In this document: piece by piece, positions 26,519 to 35,090 of the stretch
Layout: each line of letters starts with the position of its first letter
Numbering within the stretch: the stretch's first letter is position 1
Assembly (NCBI RefSeq): GCF_017573505.1
Contig: NZ_JAGEOJ010000005.1
Location: 124,001-188,000 of the forward strand
DNA: 64,000 bases
From: Actinomadura barringtoniae
GTDB lineage: Bacteria; Actinomycetota; Actinomycetes; Streptosporangiales; Streptosporangiaceae
Reading direction: 5' to 3'
Translations under genes and position numbers: made by a program
The notes under the pieces: generated by a model
What the model saw: only the letters and a program-made list of their open reading frames with translations
Told to the model about the DNA's origin: nothing
Database searches by the model: none

Positions 26519-27220
26519 TCAGACCGCCCGGGCCGCGGCGACGACGAGCTCCACGACGGCCGCGCCGGGGAGCCTCGTCGAGTCGATGACGAGGTGGTAG
26601 AGCCGCGGATCGGCGGGATCGGCCCCGTAGAAGTGCTTCACGTAGGCCGCCCGGGCGCGGTCATTGTCATCGAGCATACGCTTCAGATCACCCTGGGACG
26701 TCACTGTCTCCCGCGTTGCCCCTGCGTTTGGAGGTTCCCCCGGACCCGCGCCCGCCTCGGACTCCGCACCCTGGAGATCCGTCCGCGCCCGTTCCAGGCG
26801 CCGCTCCCGGTCGCCGTCCAGGCGTACGTGGAGGGCGTGGGGATGGTCGGCGAGCAGGACCGCGCCCGCGCGTCCGAGCAGCACGCCGCCGTCGGCGTCG
26901 ACGGCCCTGGTGATCACCTGCTCGGTGCGGGTGACGAACTCCTCCTCGGGCAGGATCGTCCGGTCCGGCAGGTAGATGTCCATGCCCGCGAGCGACACGT
27001 TCGGCAGCCGCGCCGCGCCCGCCAGGATCCGCCCGATGCCGCTCTCGGTACGCCCGTCGTGGGCGAGCGCCTCCTCCAGCGTGCACCCGATCTCGGCGGC
27101 GACGGTGGCGGGCACGGCACGGTCGATGAACGGGAGCCCCAGCCGTTCCGCCACGGCGGGCCCGACCGTACTGCCACCCGCACCGAACGTCGCCGAAATC
27201 GTCACCACACGCGCGCTCAT
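26519..27220 (-). CDS. Cytidylate-kinase-like P-loop protein
   Basis: 233 residues. The P-loop is degenerate: SATFGAGGSTVGPAVAERLG (about 9-28) replaces GxxGxGKS, with Gly-Gly-Ser-Thr and no lysine. Later LLGRAGAVLLADHPHALHVRL and a variable acidic loop (about 150-180). NCBI-type annotation would be cytidylate kinase-like family; true CMP kinase activity is doubtful because the P-loop lysine is missing. ATG 27220 is clear. Monocistronic. Confidence 0.75.
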   Translation of the reverse strand: MSARVVTISATFGAGGSTVGPAVAERLGLPFIDRAVPATVAAEIGCTLEEALAHDGRTESGIGRILAGAARLPNVSLAGMDIYLPDRTILPEEEFVTRTEQVITRAVDADGGVLLGRAGAVLLADHPHALHVRLDGDRERRLERARTDLQGAESEAGAGPGEPPNAGATRETVTSQGDLKRMLDDNDRARAAYVKHFYGADPADPRLYHLVIDSTRLPGAAVVELVVAAARAV

Positions 27221-27298
27221 ACCGCGTTCATGCCCGTGACCAAGCGATAGATGCGCGGGACCGGCGGTCGAGACCGCCGGAAAAGCCCCGGATCGCCG

Positions 27299-28273
27299 TT
27301 AGAACAGCGCGGAGGCCAGGGCCCGGCGGGCCTTGCCTACGCGGGGGTCCTCGGGGGGCAGAAGCTCGAAGAGCTGGAGCAGGCGCTTGCGGACGGCCTC
27401 GCGGTCGTCGCCGGCCATGCGCTTCACGGCGCCGACCAGGCGGTCGAACGCGGCCTCGATCTGGCCGGAGACCATCTCGACGTCGGCGGCGTTCAGCTGG
27501 GCCGTCACGTCGGCCGGCTTCGCGGCGGCGTCGGTGAGGGCCTGCTGGGCCTCCAGGCCGCGCACGCGCTGGCTGAGCTCGACGAGGGCCAAGCCCTGCT
27601 GGGCCTGGTCGTCGTTCGGGTTCTTGTCCAGAACGCGCTGGAACGCGGCCTGGGCGGCGTCCAGATCGCCGGACTGCAGGGCCTCCTCGGCCTCCTGGTA
27701 CACCGGGTCGACCGCGGGCATCGCCGACTCGGGGGCGTCCTCGCCCGGCGCGCCGGGCTCGCCCTCGGGCAGGATGCCCTCCTGGCGCAGCGCCTCAAAA
27801 AGCTGGTCGATGGCCTGGCGGACCTGCGCCTCGGGCGCGGCACCGTTCAGGAACGGCATGAGCTGCCCGGCGACGACCACCGCGACGAACGGGATGCCGC
27901 GCACGCCCATCTGCTGCATGTACGCGCCGAGCTGCGGGTTGGCGTCGATGTCGACCTTGGCGAGCACCCACTTGCCGGCCGCCTCGGCCGCCAGCTTCTC
28001 CAGGATCGGGCCGAGCTGCTTGCACGGCCCGCACCATTCGGCCCAGAAGTCGACCAGCACCGGGACGGTGCGCGAGCGCTCCACCACGTCGGCGTTGAAG
28101 CTCTGGTCGGTGACGTCCAGGACCGCGGGACCAGCCGCACCGGCGCCACCGGCGCCCGCCGCGCCCGCCGGCGCGTTCGCCGCGGCGGCCTGGCGCTCCT
28201 GCTGCTTCTTGGCGGCTGCCTGGCGGGCTCCGAGATCGACGGCCCCGTACAACGAAAAGTCCCGAGAAGGCAT
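27299..28273 (-). CDS. Thioredoxin-TPR protein (CnoX/YbbN-like)
   Basis: 324 residues. Ala/Gly-rich N-terminal linker (about 15-52), thioredoxin fold (about 53-160) with active site WCGPC (Cys81, Cys84), then a TPR half (about 195-324) with ADVEMVSGQIEAAFDRLVGA near the end. The family protects chaperone clients under oxidative stress and keeps redox-active cysteines in this type. ATG 28273 is assigned by family length. Confidence 0.88.
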   Translation of the reverse strand: MPSRDFSLYGAVDLGARQAAAKKQQERQAAAANAPAGAAGAGGAGAAGPAVLDVTDQSFNADVVERSRTVPVLVDFWAEWCGPCKQLGPILEKLAAEAAGKWVLAKVDIDANPQLGAYMQQMGVRGIPFVAVVVAGQLMPFLNGAAPEAQVRQAIDQLFEALRQEGILPEGEPGAPGEDAPESAMPAVDPVYQEAEEALQSGDLDAAQAAFQRVLDKNPNDDQAQQGLALVELSQRVRGLEAQQALTDAAAKPADVTAQLNAADVEMVSGQIEAAFDRLVGAVKRMAGDDREAVRKRLLQLFELLPPEDPRVGKARRALASALF

Positions 28274-28431
28274 GGGTCCATCCTGCCCCATCGACGCCCC
28301 CGGCCGCTCACCCGTCCGCTCCCAGCGGACGGCCGCCCTGCTTTCGGACACAGCCGACCATTCTCTGAATTCACCCGCCAAGGCGTTTGGCAAAGAATCC
28401 GGGGCGCTCCCGGGCGAGAGAAGAAAGAGGG

Positions 28432-28461
28432 CTGACAGCGATCGCCAAGGCTGGTTATAGT
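28432..28461 (+). promoter_or_regulatory. Putative promoter of the ABC-type ATPase gene
   Basis: CTGACA (28432-28437), 18 bases, TATAGT (28456-28461). The predicted start of transcription leaves a leader of about 105 bases before GTG 28575. No riboswitch-like structure was recognised in the leader. Confidence 0.5.
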
Positions 28462-28574
28462 CGCGATGTCGATGCGGAGCGTGATGGCAAAAGCACACTG
28501 TGTGACGGGGGGAACTGTCACCGGGCCGCTGCTGGCCTGACGCGCGCATCGCCACAAACACGGGGGGTTAGATT

Positions 28575-29558
28575 GTGATCGCGGAGCATTCCGCGATCGT
28601 GGCCCAAGGGATGGGTGTTCGCCGCGGGGGGCGGTGGCTCCTACGCCCTGTGGACTTGCGGTTCTCGGAGGGCGTGGCCGGCGTGGCCGGCCCGTCCGGC
28701 GTCGGCAAGTCCACTCTTCTGGCCACGTTCGCGACCTTGCGCCGACCACATGTCGGCGAGCTTGAGATTCTCGGTGCGGACATCGGGAATGTGTCCGGGC
28801 TGCGCTCCGTGCGCGCCCGGATCGGTTATCTGCCGGGCCGCTGCTCGTGGGCCGAGAATCTCTCGGCGAGCGAGTTCGTTTCCTATGCGGCGTACTACAA
28901 ACGGGTGGGTTCGGAGGCCGCCCGCTCCATCCTCAAACGGCTCGAACTGAACGAGGCCGCCGGCACGGAACTGCGCCTGCTGCCGCCCGACGTCCGGCTG
29001 CGCGCCGGGCTCGCGGCGACCTGCGTGCACGAGCCCGAGCTGGTGATCCTGGACGATCCGCTGGAGGACCTGGCCGGCGATCCGGCCACGGTCGCCGAGC
29101 TCGTGCCGCTGATCCGCGCGCTCGCGCCGACCGTCGTGGTCTCGGCCTCGGCGGCCGAGACGCTGACCGGCTGGTGCGACCGGGTCACCACGCTGGCGCG
29201 CGGCAAGCTGACCGACCTGCCGACCCATCGCCGCCAGACCGCCGCCTACGACGCCGACGGCTCGCCCGCCCTGCCCCGGCAGACCGTACGAGGGGGGGCG
29301 TCAGCTTCGTCCCCTCGATCTGAGCTCGCGGCGGCCGGCCCCGCGCCGCGAGCGCGCCACCTGAGCGGAAGGCGAGCCGAAGGCGATGCCTTCCGCGAAG
29401 ATCGCGAAGCGATGTCGCGCTCGCCGCTTTCGCGGTTCGAGGCCGAGCCGCCAGGCGAGGACTCGAGGCCGCGAGAGCCAAAGAAATACAGTCTTGGTGG
29501 GCGCCGTACGCGTGGCCGGGCGGAACGACTGCCCGCGGGAAGCACCGCAGGTGTCTGA
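28575..29558 (+). CDS. ABC-type ATPase with C-terminus running through a repeat
   Basis: 327 residues from GTG 28575. Walker A is GPSGVGKSTL (about 39-48); the Walker B segment LVILDDPLEDL has Asp-Asp where Asp-Glu is normal; the LSGGQ signature is not recognisable (LPPDVRLRAGLAA instead). It may be a regulatory or degenerate ABC ATPase. Residues about 257-305 are encoded by structured repeat copy 3 (RHLSGRRAEGDAFREDREAM), so the C-terminal part is derived from a repeat. The stop overlaps GTG 29551 of the next gene. Confidence 0.75.
   Translation: MIAEHSAIVAQGMGVRRGGRWLLRPVDLRFSEGVAGVAGPSGVGKSTLLATFATLRRPHVGELEILGADIGNVSGLRSVRARIGYLPGRCSWAENLSASEFVSYAAYYKRVGSEAARSILKRLELNEAAGTELRLLPPDVRLRAGLAATCVHEPELVILDDPLEDLAGDPATVAELVPLIRALAPTVVVSASAAETLTGWCDRVTTLARGKLTDLPTHRRQTAAYDADGSPALPRQTVRGGASASSPRSELAAAGPAPRARHLSGRRAEGDAFREDREAMSRSPLSRFEAEPPGEDSRPREPKKYSLGGRRTRGRAERLPAGSTAGV
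29348..29479 (+). repeat. Structured repeat, copy 3 (inside the ATPase frame)
   Basis: Closing stem GCGAGCGCG (29348-29356) with CGCGCTCGC (29416-29424). H1 arms GCGGAAGGC and GCCTTCCGC pair perfectly around GAGCCGAAGGCGAT. H2 is ATCGC-GAA-GCGAT. H3 loop is GAGCCGCCAGGCGA with outer arms CTTTCGCGG and CCGCGAGAG. The ATPase reading frame stays open through it. Confidence 0.88.
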
Positions 29559-30804
29559 GTTTGGGCGGGTCCTCCGGCTGGAGGCCCGCCGCACGGCGCT
29601 GCTCGTCGCGGTGCCGCTGCTCACGGCGGTCGGGGCGGCAGTGGCCTGGGTGTCGCTGGCGCCGGTCGCCTACTGGGACAACTCGGTGATCGCGCTGATG
29701 AACTCGGTGCGATTGCTGGGGCCGCTCGCGGCCGGGCTCGCGGCCTGGACCGCGGTCCGCGAGCGGCGCCTGGACTACCTGCGCGACCTCACTCCCCGCT
29801 CCCCGGCCACCGGGGCGTTCATGGACATGCTGCTGCTCAGCGGGGCGGCGCTGATCGCGTACGCGGCGGTCAGCGCCGTCGTGGTGATCGGCACGTTCCT
29901 GCGGGACGAGGCGGGACCGCTGCACCTGACCGGCGTGCTGGCGGGCGCGGCCGCGCTCGTCATGCACGTGGTCGCCGGCTATCTGGCGGGGCGCCTCGTA
30001 CCGCGCCTCGCCACCGTCGTCGTGGTCGTCGTGGCGACCTGGCTGTGGTCGGCGCTGCGGGTCCCGGCGACGTCCTGGGTGAGTCTGCTGCCCCCGGCGG
30101 CGCTCAACCGGGTCGAGCTGTTCACGGGCCTTCGGGTCGGCGTGCTGCTCAGCCAGACGCTCTGGTCGGCCGGGCTGACGGCCGCGATGATCCTGGCGTA
30201 CGCGTGGTGGACGACGCGGCGGCACCTGCTCGCGGCGGCGCTCGCCGCCGCGCTCGCTCTCGTCGTGTTCGCCACCCTGCGGCTGGAGTCCACCGGCGGG
30301 CAGGCCGTCGGCCCGGTGGCGATCGACTCGGCCTGCCGGGAGTGGCCGATCACCGTGTGCGTTCATCCGGCGCTGCGAGACGGGCTGCCGGCGCTGATGA
30401 ACGCCGCCACCCCGCTCGCGGCCCGGCTGAACGACACTCCGGGCGCGTTCACCAAGGTGGAGCAGCGGCCCGACACCTCCGAGGCCACGCTGGTCCACGG
30501 GGTCGCGTCGATCCACCTGCGCGATCTGGAGCCCGGCTACGAGGCCGACGCCGTCCGGCAGATCCGGAACGAGCTCGTGGACCCCGGCGCCTGTTCGGTG
30601 CCGAAGCCCGCGGCGGCGCAGTACCGCTCACTGATCGACGCGTGGCTGGTCGGCGCGGAGCCGCCCGCGATCTCCGACCTGCGCGCGGCGCGCGCGTTCG
30701 GGCTCTGGACCGAGGAGCAGCGGCGCGGCTGGCTGCGCGTTCACTACCGCGACTACCACCGCTGCGCGCTCAACGCGCGCGACTTCGCCCGCCCCTCGCC
30801 CTGA
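29551..30804 (+). CDS. Multi-spanning membrane protein, ABC permease-like
   Basis: 417 residues from GTG 29551. About six hydrophobic helices in residues 15-250 (for example LLVAVPLLTAVGAAVAWVSL and LVVVVVATWLWSAL), then a soluble region about 255-417 with paired Cys (SACREWPITVCVHP) and a basic end. The overlap with the ATPase gene suggests they form one transporter-like complex. Substrate unknown; family not firmly recognised. Confidence 0.7.
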   Translation: MSEFGRVLRLEARRTALLVAVPLLTAVGAAVAWVSLAPVAYWDNSVIALMNSVRLLGPLAAGLAAWTAVRERRLDYLRDLTPRSPATGAFMDMLLLSGAALIAYAAVSAVVVIGTFLRDEAGPLHLTGVLAGAAALVMHVVAGYLAGRLVPRLATVVVVVVATWLWSALRVPATSWVSLLPPAALNRVELFTGLRVGVLLSQTLWSAGLTAAMILAYAWWTTRRHLLAAALAAALALVVFATLRLESTGGQAVGPVAIDSACREWPITVCVHPALRDGLPALMNAATPLAARLNDTPGAFTKVEQRPDTSEATLVHGVASIHLRDLEPGYEADAVRQIRNELVDPGACSVPKPAAAQYRSLIDAWLVGAEPPAISDLRAARAFGLWTEEQRRGWLRVHYRDYHRCALNARDFARPSP

Positions 30805-30899
30805 CGCGGCGGCCGTTCATCGGCTCGGGTGGGCTTTCAGGTAACCCTCTGCATGACCACGACGGAACCCCCCAGACCCGCCGCGGCCATGCAGAAGCC

Positions 30900-31208
30900 T
30901 TACGCGCGGACCGCTTCGGGCTGAGGCGCCTGCTTCAGCCAGAACCGCTCCACGAAGTACGGGGCGACCGGCAGTACGGCCGCGATGAGCGCGAGAACGG
31001 TGCGCTTGATGTCCCAGCCCAGCTGCCCCCGGACCATCAGGACCAGGCCCACGTACGCCAGGAACAGGACGCCGTGGATCGGCCCCATGACCTGAACCGC
31101 CTGCGGGGTGTCCGCGCCGTACTTGAGCGGCATTGCCACCAGCAGGAGCAGCAGGAACGAGGTCGCCTCGGCGATCGAGACGTACCTGAGGATGCGCACG
31201 ATGTCCAC
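30900..31208 (-). CDS. DUF3817 membrane protein
   Basis: 102 residues from GTG 31208. Three predicted membrane helices: about 12-27 (SIAEATSFLLLLLVAM), 42-60 (MGPIHGVLFLAYVGLVLMV) and 70-88 (TVLALIAAVLPVAPYFVERF). The GPIHGVLF and PYFVERF motifs are typical of DUF3817. Function unknown; often neighbour of MATE or DUF2127 genes. Confidence 0.9.
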   Translation of the reverse strand: MDIVRILRYVSIAEATSFLLLLLVAMPLKYGADTPQAVQVMGPIHGVLFLAYVGLVLMVRGQLGWDIKRTVLALIAAVLPVAPYFVERFWLKQAPQPEAVRA

Positions 31209-31272
31209 GGCTGGCCAACGTACCGGGACCCTGCCGGTGTTTCTGACAGGAGTATGGCTCTGATCACATCGG

Positions 31273-31294
31273 GTCCCGGCGACGTCGCCGGGAC
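31273..31294. promoter_or_regulatory. 22-bp perfect palindrome between divergent genes
   Basis: GTCCCGGCGAC followed immediately by its reverse complement GTCGCCGGGAC. Lies 65 bp from the DUF3817 start and 56 bp from the DUF2127 start. A dimeric repressor site is the natural reading; no regulator gene is adjacent. Confidence 0.5.
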
Positions 31295-31337
31295 AGGGCA
31301 GTGGAACGATCTCGTGACCGCGCGTACCGCCTGGCTC

Positions 31338-31343
31338 TAAGGT
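31338..31343 (+). promoter_or_regulatory. Putative leaderless -10 box of the DUF2127 gene
   Basis: TAAGGT with six bases before GTG 31350. Confidence 0.45.
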
Positions 31344-31349
31344 GTCGCC

Positions 31350-32126
31350 GTGGACTGGAGCCTGCTGACCTGCGCGCGCAAGGGGCACATCACCTACGCG
31401 CCCGACGAACCGCCGCTGCGGCACAACCTGCACGTCGACACCCCGGTCGGCGAGGCGTGGCGCTGCCTGCGCTGCGGCACGTACGTGCACGGGGAGCCGC
31501 ACGGCTCGGGACCCGCGGAGAAGGCCCCGCTGGTGAAGCGCGGCAAGGAGCTGCGGGACGCGTTCATCATGCGGTTCTTCGCCGTCGAGCGCGCCATCCG
31601 CGGCATCGTCGTGCTGGTCGCGGCGTACGGGGTGTGGCGGTTCGCCGAGAGCCGCGGCTCGGTCCAGCGGATCTTCGAGAAGGAGATCCCGCTGCTGCGC
31701 CCGATCGCCGACCAGGTCGGCTGGGACCTGGACCACTCCAAGGTCGTGGAGTCGATCCGGCACGTCTTCGATCTGAACGCGACGACACTGCGCTGGCTCG
31801 CGATCGGGCTGCTGGTGTACGCGGCGATCGAGATCATCGAGGCCGTCGGGCTCTGGATGCTGAAGCGCTGGGGCGAGTACTTCGCGGTGATCGCCACCTC
31901 GTTCGGGCTGCCCATCGAGATCTACGAGCTGAGCGAGAAGATCACCGTCGTCCGGATCGGCGCGCTGCTCATCAACATCGGGCTCATCGTCTACATCGTG
32001 GTCACCAAGCGCCTCTTCGGCGTCCGCGGTGGCAAGGCGGCGCACGAGGCGCACCTGCGCAGCGAGTCGCTCATCGAGATCGAGCACGCCTCCCAGCAGG
32101 CGGACCTCAAGCACACCTCCGGGTGA
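31350..32126 (+). CDS. DUF2127 membrane protein
   Basis: 258 residues from GTG 31350. Begins with a Cys-rich soluble head (TCARKGHIT, CLRCGTYVHG) resembling a small zinc finger, followed by four predicted membrane helices about 80-230 (IRGIVVLVAAYGVWRFAESR; LAIGLLVYAAIEIIEAVGLW; FAVIATSFGLPIEIYELSEK; ALLINIGLIVYIVVTKRLFG). Matches DUF2127. Function unknown. Ends 36 bp before the DUF4230 gene. Confidence 0.88.
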   Translation: MDWSLLTCARKGHITYAPDEPPLRHNLHVDTPVGEAWRCLRCGTYVHGEPHGSGPAEKAPLVKRGKELRDAFIMRFFAVERAIRGIVVLVAAYGVWRFAESRGSVQRIFEKEIPLLRPIADQVGWDLDHSKVVESIRHVFDLNATTLRWLAIGLLVYAAIEIIEAVGLWMLKRWGEYFAVIATSFGLPIEIYELSEKITVVRIGALLINIGLIVYIVVTKRLFGVRGGKAAHEAHLRSESLIEIEHASQQADLKHTSG

Positions 32127-32161
32127 GGTGAACATGCGCACAAGCGGGGCATGCCACCTAC

Positions 32162-32866
32162 ATGGCACGCTCCGAACAGAAGGAACATAAAGACGCCAAG
32201 CCCGCGCCCGCCCCGGCTCCCGCACGGCGCCGGGGCTTCGGAACGGGTCTCATCCTGATCGTGGCGACCGTCGCGCTGGTCCTGCTGGCGCAGCAGACGC
32301 TCCACTTCCTCCCGCACTGGCTCAACCCGTTCGCCGAGGACACCAAGGACCGCAGCGGCCCGGTCCTGCTGCAGTCCATGCGCGACCTGTCCCGGTACGA
32401 GTCGGCCACCGGCAACTACCAGGTCATCGTCGACCTGGAGAAGGACGCCAAGTTCCTGCCGTCGGCCCTGCGCGGCTCGCGCACCCTGTTCGTCGGCCAG
32501 GGCTCGGTCGACGCCTACGTCGACTTCGGCAAGCTGAGCTCCGGCGCCATCACGGTCAACAAGGACCGCACCGCCGTGACCGTACGGCTCCCCCGCGCCC
32601 AGCTCGAGGCCACCAACCTCGACCCGAAGCAGAGTCACGTCGTCGCCACCCAGCGCGGCATCATCAACCGCTTCGGCGACTTCTTCAGCGGCAACCCCAA
32701 CAACCAGCAGCAGCTCTACATGCTGGCGAGCCAGAAGATCCAGACGGCCGCGCAGCAGAGCGGCCTCCCCCAGCGCGCCGACCAGAACACCAAGCTCATG
32801 CTCCAGAACATGCTCAAGGCGCTGGGCTTCAAGACCATCACCATCCAGCAGCAGAACGCCCAGTAA
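32162..32866 (+). CDS. DUF4230 single-span membrane protein
   Basis: 234 residues. Pro/Ala-rich cytosolic tip, one membrane helix (about 26-44, GTGLILIVATVALVLLAQQT), then an external domain with LLQSMRDLSRYESATGNYQV, RTLFVGQGSVDAYVDFGKLS and LPRAQLEATNLDPKQSHVV, typical of DUF4230. Function unknown. Probably cotranscribed with the DUF2127 gene. Confidence 0.88.
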   Translation: MARSEQKEHKDAKPAPAPAPARRRGFGTGLILIVATVALVLLAQQTLHFLPHWLNPFAEDTKDRSGPVLLQSMRDLSRYESATGNYQVIVDLEKDAKFLPSALRGSRTLFVGQGSVDAYVDFGKLSSGAITVNKDRTAVTVRLPRAQLEATNLDPKQSHVVATQRGIINRFGDFFSGNPNNQQQLYMLASQKIQTAAQQSGLPQRADQNTKLMLQNMLKALGFKTITIQQQNAQ

Positions 32867-32887
32867 CCACCGACAAGCTCAGCCACC

Positions 32888-33016
32888 GCGAGCGCGTTAC
32901 CTGAGCCTGAAGCGAGCCGAAGGCGAAGCTTCAGGCTCAGATCGCGAAGCGATGTCGCGCTCGCCATTACGCGATTGAGCCGCGAGCCGCCAGGCGAGCG
33001 GCTCAGGTCGCGGAAT
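32888..33016 (+). repeat. Structured repeat, copy 4 (overlaps thiolase stop)
   Basis: Closing stem GCGAGCGCG (32888-32896) with CGCGCTCGC (32956-32964). H1 arms GAGCCTGAAGC and GCTTCAGGCTC pair perfectly (11 bp) around GAGCCGAAGGCGAA. H2 is ATCGC-GAA-GCGAT. H3 arms TGAGCCGC and GCGGCTCA enclose GAGCCGCCAGGCGA. The thiolase stop codon (33003-33005) and its last four codons lie in its right end. Confidence 0.88.
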
Positions 33017-34187
33017 GAATGATCAAGGCGTCTCCCTGACCACCGCCGCCGCACAGCCCGGCGGCGCCGGTGCCGCCGCCGCGGCGCTTCAGCTCGTACG
33101 CCAGGGTCAGCACGATGCGGGCGCCGGACATGCCGACCGGGTGGCCGAGCGCGATGGCGCCGCCGTTCACGTTGACCTTCTCGGGGCCGACGCCGAGGTC
33201 CTTCATCGACTGGAGGCCGACCGAGGCGAACGCCTCGTTGATCTCGATCAGGTCGAGGTCGCCGACCGACAGGCCCGCCTTGCCGAGGGCGTGCTTGATG
33301 GCGTTGGAGGGCTGCGACTGCAGCGAGTTGTCCGGGCCCGCGACGTTGCCGTGCGCGCCGATCTCGGCGAGCCAGGTGAGGCCGAGCTCCTGCGCCTTGG
33401 CCTTGGACATCACCACGACCGCGGCGGCGCCGTCGGAGATCTGCGAGGCCGAGCCGGCGGTGATCGTGCCCTCCTTGCTGAACGCGGGGCGCAGCCGGGC
33501 CAGGGACTCGGTGGTGGTGTCGCCGCGCACGCCCTCGTCGGTGGCGAACACGACCGGGTCGCCCTTGCGCTGCGGGATCTCGACCGGCGCGATCTCGTCC
33601 TCGAAGACGCCGTTCTTGATCGCCTCGGCCGCGCGCTGGTGCGAGCGGGCGGAGAACTCGTCCTGCTCGGCGCGGGTGATGCCGAGCCTGGCGTTGTGCC
33701 CCTCGGTCGACTCGCCCATCGAGACGCCGTCGAACGCGTCGGTGAGGGCGTCGTGGGCCATGTGGTCCAGGACCTCGACCGAGCCGTACTTGTAACCGCC
33801 GCGCGACTTGGGCAGCAGGTGCGGCGCCTGGGTCATCGACTCCATGCCGCCCGCGACGACGATGTCGAACTCGCCCGCGCGGATCAGCTGGTCGGCCAGC
33901 GCGATCGCGTCCAGGCCGGACAGGCACACCTTGTTGATGGTGATGGACGGGACCGTCATCGGGATGCCCGCCTTGACGGCGGCCTGCCGGGACGGGATCT
34001 GCCCGGCGCCCGCCTGGAGCACCTGGCCCATGATCACGTACTGCACCTGGTCGCCGGAGATCCCGGCACGTTCCAGCGCGGCCTTGATGGCGTGCGCGCC
34101 CAGATCGGCTCCGGAGAAGTCCTTGAGCGAGCCGAGCAGGCGGCCGATCGGCGTGCGCGCACCGGCGACGATCACGGATTCGGTCAT
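33003..34187 (-). CDS. Acetyl-CoA C-acetyltransferase (thiolase)
   Basis: 394 residues. Nucleophile Cys88 ([16 protein letters not shown]), catalytic His in [10 protein letters not shown] (about 350) and base Cys in [11 protein letters not shown] (about 380). Makes acetoacetyl-CoA from two acetyl-CoA or the reverse. Divergent from methylmalonyl-CoA epimerase. The order thiolase/epimerase/coiled-coil protein matches the region of Streptomyces coelicolor that holds scy and filP. Confidence 0.94.
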   Translation of the reverse strand: MTESVIVAGARTPIGRLLGSLKDFSGADLGAHAIKAALERAGISGDQVQYVIMGQVLQAGAGQIPSRQAAVKAGIPMTVPSITINKVCLSGLDAIALADQLIRAGEFDIVVAGGMESMTQAPHLLPKSRGGYKYGSVEVLDHMAHDALTDAFDGVSMGESTEGHNARLGITRAEQDEFSARSHQRAAEAIKNGVFEDEIAPVEIPQRKGDPVVFATDEGVRGDTTTESLARLRPAFSKEGTITAGSASQISDGAAAVVVMSKAKAQELGLTWLAEIGAHGNVAGPDNSLQSQPSNAIKHALGKAGLSVGDLDLIEINEAFASVGLQSMKDLGVGPEKVNVNGGAIALGHPVGMSGARIVLTLAYELKRRGGGTGAAGLCGGGGQGDALIIHSAT

Positions 34188-34303
34188 GACAGGGGGCCTC
34201 CATCAAGGTTCCACGGCGACATTTGTCACGATACCCAGCGAGGGACGCCGCTCCGCGCGCCGCCCCGGCCCGGCTTCGACCCACGCACGAGACGGAGAAC
34301 GCC

Positions 34304-34726
34304 ATGCTCACCCGCATCGACCACATCGGGATCGCCTGCCACGACCTGGACGCGACCGTGGCGTTCTACCGCGAGACCTACGGGTTCACCGACGTGCACA
34401 TCGAGGTGAACGAGGAGCAGGGCGTCCGGGAGGCCATGCTCAAGATCAACGAGACCGGGGACGGCGCGGCGAGCTACCTGCAGCTGCTGGAGCCGACCCG
34501 GGAGGACTCGACCGTGGCCAAGTGGCTGGCCAAGAACGGTGAGGGCGTCCACCACATCGCGTTCGGCACGGACGGGGACGTTCAGGACGAGGCGGACGGA
34601 ATCGCCGCGAAGGGCGTGCGGGTGCTCTACGACAGCCCGCGGCGCGGCTCGATGGGATCGCGGATCACCTTCCTCCATCCGAAGGACGCGCACGGGGTCC
34701 TCACCGAGCTCGTCCAGAAGGCCTGA
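34304..34726 (+). CDS. mce: Methylmalonyl-CoA epimerase
   Basis: 140 residues. Glyoxalase-fold metal enzyme interconverting (R)- and (S)-methylmalonyl-CoA for propionyl-CoA metabolism. Metal His in RIDHIGIACHDLDATVAFY (about 7) and GEGVHHIAFGTD (about 84), with Glu in the last strand (GVLTELVQ). ATG 34304 follows ACGGAGAACGCC. Confidence 0.93.
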   Translation: MLTRIDHIGIACHDLDATVAFYRETYGFTDVHIEVNEEQGVREAMLKINETGDGAASYLQLLEPTREDSTVAKWLAKNGEGVHHIAFGTDGDVQDEADGIAAKGVRVLYDSPRRGSMGSRITFLHPKDAHGVLTELVQKA

Positions 34727-35090
34727 GGACCGCCCGGACGAGCCTCAAGATCGTCTAGAAGGGCCCAAAACAGACCTTCGGGCGTGTCGCCCAAGATCGT
34801 GACGTGTTCGAAATCACAGTGGCTCACGACGACCTCGGAACCCGCCTCTCTGTAGCCGTTCCTGCACGAATGGTGGCTTTGAGGGCCGCATGGCCGCGCA
34901 CCTGGGGCGTCATCCAGCAAGGTCACAAAAACGACAAAGCACGCAGCGCGTCAAGATGAGCCCCCAACACGGCAGTCGCGGGAGTACGCTTCTTTCGCCG
35001 GAAGAGGTCTGGGGCCGAGCGCCCGTCAGCCAGGCGATCAACCGGTCCCCGGATACCACCCGTAGCCCCGTCACATCAGGATTGAGCCAC
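34727..35090. other. Leader region of the coiled-coil gene
   Basis: 364 bp without a supported gene. The minus-strand frame 34627-34926 overlaps mce and shows no family likeness. No clear promoter was found; the lower-GC stretch 34915-34955 (CACAAAAACGACAAAGCACG) is a possible upstream element. Confidence 0.3.

Noticed and set aside
34627..34926. Minus-strand frame of 99 codons in the epimerase downstream region
   Set aside because: Overlaps the epimerase C-terminus, has no recognised domain and no ribosome binding site.
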